Source: Candidatus Shapirobacteria bacterium CG06_land_8_20_14_3_00_40_12
Lineage (GTDB): Bacteria > Patescibacteriota > Microgenomatia > UBA12405
DNA: 13,587 nucleotides
NCBI GenBank assembly: GCA_002780135.1
Contig: PEWA01000031.1
Coordinates: 1-13,587 of the forward strand
Direction of reading: 5' to 3'
In this document: piece after piece, positions 5,584-11,030 of the stretch
How the letters are laid out: each line of letters starts with the position of its first letter
Numbering within the stretch: position 1 is the stretch's first letter
The notes under the pieces: generated by a model
Database searches by the model: none
What the model saw: only the letters and a program-made list of their open reading frames with translations
Told to the model about the DNA's origin: nothing
Program-made: the position numbers and the translations under genes

Positions 5584-6954
5584 TTAGAAGTTAAAATAAG
5601 CCGCCGGTGCCACATAATTATTTGGTCCCAAAATTATAATCAAATAAAATATTGCTACTAATATTAAATACCTGACCATCGCGGGTACTCTTACCAAGAT
5701 TTTGGTAGTTATTTCTTCAAATTTGTCTCCCCAAATACTTAGTATCCCTACCAATATCAATCCACCCATTACCCCACCTGACCACAACACTGTCCGGGTT
5801 TCTCCAGTCCAAATTAATGACTCAAAATATTTAATCGACATCTCTAAACTTTTTGGGTAAAAAATAATCCAGGTAATATTTATTAATCCAAATGTCAGAA
5901 ACCACCCCAAACCCCTACCAGTCACCCTTACCCATTTAGCCACTCGAACAAACCTTGGCCAAACAAAATCGTCTAAAAAGTGGGTAATCATTAACATGAT
6001 CCCATGCAACCCTCCCCAAACCAAAAAGTTAATTCCGGCTCCGTGCCAAATTCCCCCAATTGTCATCACCGTCAATAAATTAACATATTTTCTCCCCTTC
6101 CCTTTCCGGTTTCCTCCCAGCGGTATGTACAAATAATCTCTAAGCCACGACGACAAACTCATGTGCCATCTTTGCCAGAAATCTCTAAACCCCACCGATC
6201 TATAAGGACTGTTAAAATTTTTCGGAGTTCTGAAGCCCAACACCATCGCCAGAGCCTCCGAAATATCGCAATAGCCACTAAAATTAGCGAAAATATAAAA
6301 ACTCAGGCTCAACATCCCTAAAACTAAATCCATCCGGCTAAAATTCTGCGGCAAATATATCGTCTGATTAACTACATCAAATAGAATCCCTCCGATTAAA
6401 TACATCTTTAACCACCCACTGATTAATAACACCCAAAACTTCGACCGGTCAATTTCGTTTTCCTTGTTTAAGTCCTCACTAAACTCCTTAAATCTCGCTA
6501 TCGGTCCGGCTGATATTTGGGGAAAAAAGCTTACATAAGTCAAAAAATCTACCAAACTCTCAATTTTAACTTTTTGTCGATACGTATCAATCAAAACACT
6601 GATTATCTTAAAGCTAAAAAAAGAAATTCCAATCGGTGCTATTATCTCCATTCCCACCACATCCCACCCGTTGTTGAAATATTTATAACCACTCAAAAGT
6701 ATTAAATTAAACCCTATCGCCAACCCCAAAACCCACCTACCCCATCTTCTTTTCTCAAGAATTTTAAGAAACCCGAAATTTATAAACGCATCAATCACCA
6801 AAATCCCCACTCCCGCCAGTCCGAAAAACCCATAAAATAAAAAATTTATCGCAATTAAAAAAAATTTATACAGATTTTTTTGGGGGCGCATTACTACTGA
6901 CAACCCCCATACCATCAAAAAAAATCCTAAAAACCTGACCGATAAAAATGACAT
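5584..6954 (-). CDS. MBOAT-family membrane O-acyltransferase (AlgI/PatA-like)
   Basis: A 456-residue polytopic membrane protein with about ten or more hydrophobic segments. AlgI-type MBOATs move acyl groups, usually acetyl, across the membrane for O-acylation of polysaccharide or peptidoglycan. Diagnostic parts are SAGPIARFKEF (148-158), SFYIFANFSGYCDIS (218-232), NFNSPYRS followed by DFWQRWHMSLSSWLRDYLYIPLGG (258-281), and GGIWHGAG (300-307) with the presumed catalytic His304. The length is normal for the family. The SGNH gene follows after 13 bases, the arrangement of two-component O-acetyltransferases such as AlgI/AlgJ and PatA/PatB. It is divergent from secE across 54 bases. The glycan acceptor is unknown; peptidoglycan is plausible because the window holds alr, ddl and a MurF-like gene, but no direct link is visible. 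Confidence 0.93.
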   Translation of the reverse strand: MSFLSVRFLGFFLMVWGLSVVMRPQKNLYKFFLIAINFLFYGFFGLAGVGILVIDAFINFGFLKILEKRRWGRWVLGLAIGFNLILLSGYKYFNNGWDVVGMEIIAPIGISFFSFKIISVLIDTYRQKVKIESLVDFLTYVSFFPQISAGPIARFKEFSEDLNKENEIDRSKFWVLLISGWLKMYLIGGILFDVVNQTIYLPQNFSRMDLVLGMLSLSFYIFANFSGYCDISEALAMVLGFRTPKNFNSPYRSVGFRDFWQRWHMSLSSWLRDYLYIPLGGNRKGKGRKYVNLLTVMTIGGIWHGAGINFLVWGGLHGIMLMITHFLDDFVWPRFVRVAKWVRVTGRGLGWFLTFGLINITWIIFYPKSLEMSIKYFESLIWTGETRTVLWSGGVMGGLILVGILSIWGDKFEEITTKILVRVPAMVRYLILVAIFYLIIILGPNNYVAPAAYFNF

Positions 6955-6993
6955 TAATTATCTCTAGCATAACACCAACTTTACCCCAATCCC

Positions 6994-7002
6994 TGCTATA
7001 AT
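6994..7002 (+). promoter_or_regulatory. Extended -10 promoter giving a leaderless secE transcript
   Basis: TGC-TATAAT is a perfect -10 with the TGn extension; no good -35 stands 17 bases upstream. Six bases separate the hexamer from the secE ATG at 7009, so +1 would fall on the A of the start codon. Confidence 0.7.
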
Positions 7003-7008
7003 ATCCCC

Positions 7009-7302
7009 ATGAACGCAGTGGTTAATTTCTTTCGGGAAGTCAGGGCGGAATTTAAAAATATCTCCTGGCCCAAAAAAGACACTTTATTAGAGCTCTCGAT
7101 TGTGGTAATATCGATTTCGGTTATTATCTCCCTGATCTTGGGTGGATTTGACTTTATCTTTACTCAGGGAATCGGTCTTTTAGGCCACCAACAAAATAAA
7201 GGCATTCAAAATAACCAAGGAGTGAGCTTTCCTACCATCAGTCAAAGCCCCACTCCTACCATGGGCCTTTCTCCCACACCAATAATTAAAAAAACAAAAT
7301 AA
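7009..7302 (+). CDS. secE: Preprotein translocase subunit SecE
   Basis: SecE is the small clamp subunit of the SecYEG channel in the plasma membrane. The core matches the single-helix bacterial form: FFREVRAEFKNISWPKKD (7-24), with the conserved amphipathic helix and W-P hinge, then one membrane segment (about 28-52). The product is 97 residues against a usual 60-70, because of a C-terminal tail of about 40 residues rich in Gln, Ser, Thr and Pro, ending in lysines. The tail would lie outside the membrane and has no recognisable domain. The gene is followed by nusG after 49 bases in the universal order secE-nusG-rplK-rplA. The ATG coincides with the predicted transcription start, so initiation is probably leaderless. 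Confidence 0.94.
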   Translation: MNAVVNFFREVRAEFKNISWPKKDTLLELSIVVISISVIISLILGGFDFIFTQGIGLLGHQQNKGIQNNQGVSFPTISQSPTPTMGLSPTPIIKKTK

Positions 7303-7315
7303 ATATACTTTCTTC

Positions 7316-7347
7316 TCATCTTTTTATCTTCTTATCTAATTATCTAA
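7316..7347. repeat. Octanucleotide tandem repeat in the secE-nusG gap
   Basis: Four 8-base units: TCATCTTT, TTATCTTC, TTATCTAA, TTATCTAA, ending five bases before the nusG ATG. The stretch is almost purely pyrimidine plus A on the sense strand and contains no Shine-Dalgarno, so nusG must start by another mechanism or by coupling. Confidence 0.65.
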
Positions 7348-7351
7348 ACTA

Positions 7352-7948
7352 ATGCCAAACAACTCAACCAAAACCACCAAAAAGGAATTTTCATTCCAAC
7401 TATCGTCTAATACCCCCGGAATTGACGCTGCCTGGTATGTTATCAATACCTATTCCGGTCATGAATATAAAGTTATCGATGCTCTCAAAACCCGTATCAA
7501 AACCATGGGTCTCGAGGATCATATTTTCCGGGCTATTATCCCCATCCAAAGTAAAATGGTCATCAGACGCGGCGCCAAAGTTAAAACTCAGGAAAAAACT
7601 CTCCCCGGTTATGTTTTAATTCAAATGATTGTTACTGATGATTCCTGGGTCACCGTTCGCACCACCCCCGGAGTCACTGGTTTTGTTGGTATTGGTTCTA
7701 AACCCACCCCCATCTCTCAAAGCGAAATTGACAATATCATTAAAACCACCGAAGAAGACAAACCCAAATATCAAGCTCCTTTTGGTATTGGTGATGTCGT
7801 CAAAATCACCAATGGTCCTTTCACCGACTTCATTGGTACTATTGATAGTATCGATCAGGAAAAAGGAAAACTTAGGTGTCTTGTTTCCTTTTTTGAGCGC
7901 GAAACCCCGGTTGAATTGGATTTTCTCCAGGTCACCAAGGAATTATAA
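7352..7948 (+). CDS. nusG: Transcription termination/antitermination factor NusG
   Basis: NusG binds RNA polymerase beta-prime with its N-terminal NGN domain and couples transcription to Rho or to ribosomal protein S10 through its C-terminal KOW domain. The 198-residue product has a 27-residue low-complexity N-terminal extension, then WYVINTYSGHEYKV (28-41), the LPGYVLIQM strand (84-92), TTPGVTGFVG (104-113), and a KOW domain with FGIGDVVKITNGPFTDFIG (144-162). Overall length and domain order are typical. It lies between secE and rplK as in most bacteria. No Shine-Dalgarno is seen before the ATG at 7352; the upstream gap is a short tandem repeat. Confidence 0.97.
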   Translation: MPNNSTKTTKKEFSFQLSSNTPGIDAAWYVINTYSGHEYKVIDALKTRIKTMGLEDHIFRAIIPIQSKMVIRRGAKVKTQEKTLPGYVLIQMIVTDDSWVTVRTTPGVTGFVGIGSKPTPISQSEIDNIIKTTEEDKPKYQAPFGIGDVVKITNGPFTDFIGTIDSIDQEKGKLRCLVSFFERETPVELDFLQVTKEL

Positions 7949-7963
7949 AAATAATTATTTAAT

Positions 7964-7980
7964 ATTTTTTATTAAAAAAT
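7964..7980. other. AT-only perfect inverted repeat after nusG
   Basis: ATTTTTT and AAAAAAT arms enclose ATT, 15 bases after the nusG stop. The stem is A-U only, so a strong terminator is unlikely. The following TCACTTTTC could help weak termination or processing between nusG and rplK. Confidence 0.35.
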
Positions 7981-7986
7981 CACTTT

Positions 7987-8021
7987 TCACTCGTAACTCA
8001 TAACTGAAAACTGATAACTAA
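7987..8021. repeat. Heptanucleotide tandem repeat in the nusG-rplK gap
   Basis: Five 7-base units: TCACTCG, TAACTCA, TAACTGA, AAACTGA, TAACTAA, ending four bases before the rplK ATG. It has the same period as the array at 741-775 but different units. It occupies the place of a ribosome binding site and contains no Shine-Dalgarno. Confidence 0.75.
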
Positions 8022-8025
8022 ATGT

Positions 8026-8451
8026 ATGCCTAAAAAAATCAAAATTGTAGTTAAACTAGCCATCCAAGCCGGCGCCGCCAACCCCGCTCCTCCGGTTGGT
8101 ACCGCCCTCGGTCCTCAGGGTATTAAAATCATGGATTTTTGCAAAGAGTTCAATGAAAAGACCGAAAACATGAAAGGCTCTCTCATTCCGGCCATCATTA
8201 CTATTTACGAAGACCGTTCTTTTGACTTTGTCCTCAAAAAACCTCCTGTTTCCGACATGATCAAAAAGGCCACCGGAATCGAAAAGGGTAGTGGTCTTAC
8301 TGGTCGCGAAAAGATTGGCAAAATCACCCAAGCTCAAATTAAACAAATCGCCGAAGTCAAAATGGTTGATTTAAACACCAAGGATCCTGCTGCTGCCGCC
8401 CGCATGGTCGCCGGCACCGCCGTCTCTATGGGTTTCGAAGTTGTTGATTAA
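8026..8451 (+). CDS. rplK: 50S ribosomal protein L11
   Basis: L11 binds the GTPase-associated region of 23S rRNA in the L7/L12 stalk base. The 141 residues match the family throughout: the N-terminal VKLAIQAGAANPAPPVGTAL stretch (about 9-28) with GPQGI following, the DRSFDFVLKKPP loop, and the C-terminal RNA-binding domain with KITQAQIKQIAEVKMVDLN and AARMVAGTAVSMGFEV. The length is canonical. The start at 8026 gives the standard MPKK N-terminus. An out-of-frame ATG four bases earlier opens a three-codon ORF that overlaps the start, probably by chance. There is no Shine-Dalgarno. It is followed by rplA after 77 bases holding a palindromic repeat. Confidence 0.98.
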   Translation: MPKKIKIVVKLAIQAGAANPAPPVGTALGPQGIKIMDFCKEFNEKTENMKGSLIPAIITIYEDRSFDFVLKKPPVSDMIKKATGIEKGSGLTGREKIGKITQAQIKQIAEVKMVDLNTKDPAAAARMVAGTAVSMGFEVVD

Positions 8452-8460
8452 AAGACCAAT

Positions 8461-8490
8461 CCCTCTAAATCTCCCTTTGACAAGGGAGAC
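8461..8490. repeat. Dispersed palindromic repeat between rplK and rplA
   Basis: TCTCCCTT (8470-8477) and AAGGGAGA (8482-8489) form a perfect 8-bp hairpin with a TGAC loop, preceded by CCCTCTAAA. The same order of motifs occurs in inverse orientation at 946-978, so this is a second copy of a dispersed element. No T-run follows on the plus strand, so it is not a classic terminator, though it may cause processing or attenuation between the two ribosomal genes. Confidence 0.7.
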
Positions 8491-8528
8491 TTAAGCAAAT
8501 AATTAAAATTAAAAATTTAATAAAAAAA

Positions 8529-9233
8529 ATGAGCAAAACTACAACCAAAAAAGCTGTGGAAGAGAAAACCCCAAAAAAGGTTACTCGCAAAGCTTCCCTT
8601 ACTCCTCTCACTGAAGAAAAATCCACCAAAACTGTTATAAAAACCAGCCACGGCAAAAAATATCTTGAAGCCCGAAAAAAGTACGACATTAATAAGCTCT
8701 ATCCCCTCAAAGAAGCCATTGCTTTAGTCAAATCCACCTCGATTTCCAAATTTGACGGTAAGGTCGAAACTCACGTTCTCCTTCTGGAAAGCATTTCCTC
8801 TGTCGATATTTCTTTCCCTCACCTTGAAGTCAGTGCCAAAAAAGTAGTCATTTTAAACGACGCCGTTTTAGCCGAAATCAAAGACGGCAAAATCAATTTT
8901 AATGTCTTAATTGCCACTCCGGCTACCATGCCCAAACTTCTTCCCTTTGCCCGCATTCTTGGTCCCCGCGGCCTCATGCCCAATCCCAAAAACGGCACTC
9001 TGACTGATAACCCAAAAGCCGCTTTTAAGAAACTATCAGTGGCCAAAACCACTCTGAAATGCGAAAAATCGGCTCCGGTGATTCACCGGGTGGTTGGCAA
9101 AGTTTCACAACCAGACATTGAGCTGATTGCCAACATTGAGGAATTAATCAGGGTCATTAAGGCTCCTAAGATCAAAAAATTGGTTCTCTGTGCCACCATG
9201 GGTCCGGGTATTAAGGTTGAGGTAACTAAATAA
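8529..9233 (+). CDS. rplA: 50S ribosomal protein L1 (domain II shortened, N-terminally extended)
   Basis: L1 forms the mobile stalk at the ribosomal E site and represses its own operon in many bacteria. The 234-residue product has a Lys/Thr-rich extension of about 40 residues, then HGKKYLEARKKYDINKLYPL and EAIALVKSTSISKFDGKVE (domain I). The hallmark LGPRGLMPNPKNGTLT lies at 143-158, and the second half of domain I ends in ATMGPGIKVEV. Compared with E. coli L1, the span between the first domain I strand and KINFNVLIATP is about 34 residues instead of about 63; the usual RG-x-V-x-LP-x-GTG segment is missing. So the total length looks normal only because of the extension. The A-rich leader has no Shine-Dalgarno. 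The 3' end overlaps the convergent alr gene by 8 bases. Confidence 0.95.
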   Translation: MSKTTTKKAVEEKTPKKVTRKASLTPLTEEKSTKTVIKTSHGKKYLEARKKYDINKLYPLKEAIALVKSTSISKFDGKVETHVLLLESISSVDISFPHLEVSAKKVVILNDAVLAEIKDGKINFNVLIATPATMPKLLPFARILGPRGLMPNPKNGTLTDNPKAAFKKLSVAKTTLKCEKSAPVIHRVVGKVSQPDIELIANIEELIRVIKAPKIKKLVLCATMGPGIKVEVTK

Positions 9234-10311
9234 TCTCCCGCCGAATCGAACTGCTTAGTTTGGCCATCACCTCATAGGGAATCGTCCCCATAATTTTAGC
9301 CATCTCTTCAATTGAATTTTGATTACTCTGACCGATTACCTCTACCTCATCATATAAATTCGGCTTAATCTCACCAAAATTCACCAAACACATGTTCATG
9401 CAAATATTACCCACCATAGGGCAAAATTCACCATTATATTTCACCAAACCTCGGTTACTTAACCGCCTATCTAACCCCTCATAATACCCCACCGGCACCA
9501 CTCCCACCCATGACTCTTTTTTAAATTTATAAGTCCCGCTATAACTAATTCTTTCACCGACCGCAACTTGCCTTACCTTAACCATCTTTGACACCAATCT
9601 TATGGCTCCTTTATATAAATCAATCCCCACCCTGACCGCATTTAATTCTTTTATGGCTACTTTTCCTATCCCACCACTGGCTGCCAAATGATAGTATTTT
9701 GGCTTAAAGCCGGTCCGCTTAACTATATCTATGGCTTCGACAAATTTCTCCTCCTGACTCTTGGTCCACTCACTATCTTCCGTATCTGCTAAATGCGACA
9801 TTAAACCTTCAAGCTCTACATGTTCACTCCCGGCAATTACTTTTAGTGCCTCTGAAAGCTCCCCGATTTCTATCCCCTGCCGATTCATTCCGGTATTAAT
9901 TTTCAAATGAATTTTGACTTTTTTGCCCAAAGTGATTAAATCCCAAATCTGGGAAATATCCGACACCATCAGAGTTACCCGCTTCCAATTAATTTTCGAA
10001 TAATTTGAGGGTTGCAGTGGCCCAATCAGTAGTATTTTTTGCCGACTTACCCGCCAAATCCGCAAGGCCTCATAATAACTGTCCACCACTGCATAGCGAT
10101 ACTTTCTGGTCTTCAATATTTTCGTCACCTGTTCCAATCCACCCCCATAAGCATTGGCCTTTAAAACCGGCCATATTTCCATCCCCGATCTTTTTTTAGC
10201 CTCATCAAAATTTCTCAAAATCTTTTTCGCATCAATTTCAATTCGATTCACCGGTAGGAGTTTTCTCTCCCAATTGCCAATAATTTTGTCAATCCAGTTT
10301 CGAATCATCAT
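9226..10311 (-). CDS. alr: Alanine racemase (PLP-dependent)
   Basis: Interconverts L- and D-alanine in the cytosol, supplying D-Ala for peptidoglycan. The 361 residues give a complete enzyme: PLP lysine Lys51 in VLKANAYGGG (49-58), KINTGMNRQG (137-146), the HLAASGGIGK stretch (208-217), RVGIDLYKG (227-235), GERISYSGTY with catalytic Tyr257, VGYYEGLDRRLSNRG (274-288), and GNICMNMCLV (301-310). In that last motif most family members have CMD; here it is CMN, so the aspartate is replaced by asparagine. A 20-residue amphipathic N-terminus precedes the usual start of the barrel. Start is ATG at 10311, or the adjacent ATG at 10308. It converges on rplA and is divergent from the hydrolase over 35 bases. 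With ddl and the MurF-like gene it forms the D-Ala-D-Ala branch. Confidence 0.95.
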   Translation of the reverse strand: MMIRNWIDKIIGNWERKLLPVNRIEIDAKKILRNFDEAKKRSGMEIWPVLKANAYGGGLEQVTKILKTRKYRYAVVDSYYEALRIWRVSRQKILLIGPLQPSNYSKINWKRVTLMVSDISQIWDLITLGKKVKIHLKINTGMNRQGIEIGELSEALKVIAGSEHVELEGLMSHLADTEDSEWTKSQEEKFVEAIDIVKRTGFKPKYYHLAASGGIGKVAIKELNAVRVGIDLYKGAIRLVSKMVKVRQVAVGERISYSGTYKFKKESWVGVVPVGYYEGLDRRLSNRGLVKYNGEFCPMVGNICMNMCLVNFGEIKPNLYDEVEVIGQSNQNSIEEMAKIMGTIPYEVMAKLSSSIRREII

Positions 10312-10321
10312 TTTATATCAG

Positions 10322-10330
10322 ATTTTATCA
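10322..10330 (-). promoter_or_regulatory. Extended -10 promoter for alr
   Basis: On the minus strand TGA-TAAAAT is an extended -10. The expected +1 lies about four bases before the alr ATG at 10311, giving a nearly leaderless message. A second, closer TGA-TATAAA (10320-10312) would put +1 inside the gene, so I prefer the first. Confidence 0.5.
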
Positions 10331-10331
10331 C

Positions 10332-10340
10332 TGATAGAAT
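10332..10340 (+). promoter_or_regulatory. Extended -10 promoter for the hydrolase-MurF operon, leaderless
   Basis: TGA-TAGAAT, five of six to the -10 consensus with the TGn extension, followed by six bases and the ATG at 10347. The +1 would be the A of the start codon. Together with the minus-strand element it forms a near-palindrome centred on 10331. Confidence 0.6.
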
Positions 10341-10346
10341 ACATCT

Positions 10347-11030
10347 ATGGCAAGTCCTTCCTTGGTTTTCCTTCACGGCTGGGCCGGATCTTCAGCTTCT
10401 TGGGCACCTATTACTGAAAGGCTCAAGCTCAAATTTTCTATTTTCGCCCCCAACCTTCCTTATCCAGAAAACCAGACCCTCACCCTCAATAATTATTGTC
10501 AATTTGTCGTTGAATATTTAAAGTCAAACAAAATCAAAAACCCGGTTTTAATCGGTCACTCTCTTGGTGGAGCCATCGCTACTCAAATCGCCTCCGACTA
10601 TCCCCACCTTCCCGGGGCTATTATCCTCCTCTCCTCAGCCTCCATCCGCCATCGGCTCCCGAAGCCTTGGCGTTCTCTCCAACCCCTCATCTCACCATTT
10701 AAATCAATTCTTCGACCTTTTCGACATCAAATTCTTAAACTCGCTCATCTTGATGCTTCCGATTATGAAATTCTAAATACCAAAAGCGAAAAAGACACTT
10801 TTAGAAACCTAATTCACCACGACCAAACTCCTTTCTTGTCAAAAATATCTTGTCCTACCCTCATCCTTTGGGGTGAAAATGACACTTCTACTTTTCTCTC
10901 CGATGGTCAAAAAATTCACTCCCTTATCAAGAACTCCACCCTAAAAACATTTCCCAATTCCGGCCATTTCTTTTATCTTGACAATCAGCAGGAAGTTGCC
11001 CAAGCTATTACTGATTTTGTTAAAAAATGA
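10347..11030 (+). CDS. Alpha/beta-fold hydrolase, unknown substrate
   Basis: A 227-residue single-domain alpha/beta hydrolase. The catalytic triad is visible: Ser72 in the nucleophile elbow GHSLGG (70-75), Asp179 in WGEND, and His207 in NSGHFFYLD (204-212). An HGW oxyanion motif lies near residue 10. A short, basic cap region (about 100-150) covers the site. There is no signal peptide, so it acts in the cytosol. Such proteins include esterases, C-C hydrolases and lipases, and the sequence does not decide between them. It overlaps the MurF-like gene by four bases (ATGA), so the two are translationally coupled, which hints at a cell-envelope role without proving one. The start at 10347 coincides with the predicted transcription start and has no leader. 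Confidence 0.9.
   Translation: MASPSLVFLHGWAGSSASWAPITERLKLKFSIFAPNLPYPENQTLTLNNYCQFVVEYLKSNKIKNPVLIGHSLGGAIATQIASDYPHLPGAIILLSSASIRHRLPKPWRSLQPLISPFKSILRPFRHQILKLAHLDASDYEILNTKSEKDTFRNLIHHDQTPFLSKISCPTLILWGENDTSTFLSDGQKIHSLIKNSTLKTFPNSGHFFYLDNQQEVAQAITDFVKK

Noticed and set aside
7422..8003. Additional frames inside and across nusG
   Set aside because: They are shadows of nusG in other frames, rich in Pro, Leu and Lys, without start signals of their own.
8022..8033. Three-codon ORF (ATG TAT GCC TAA) overlapping the rplK start as a regulatory mini-ORF
   Set aside because: Too short to judge; expected by chance in an ATG-rich, repeat-derived leader.
10648..10672. GGCT/AGCC inverted repeat in the hydrolase gene as another palindromic element
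   Set aside because: Four-base arms only; no resemblance to the other repeats beyond chance.
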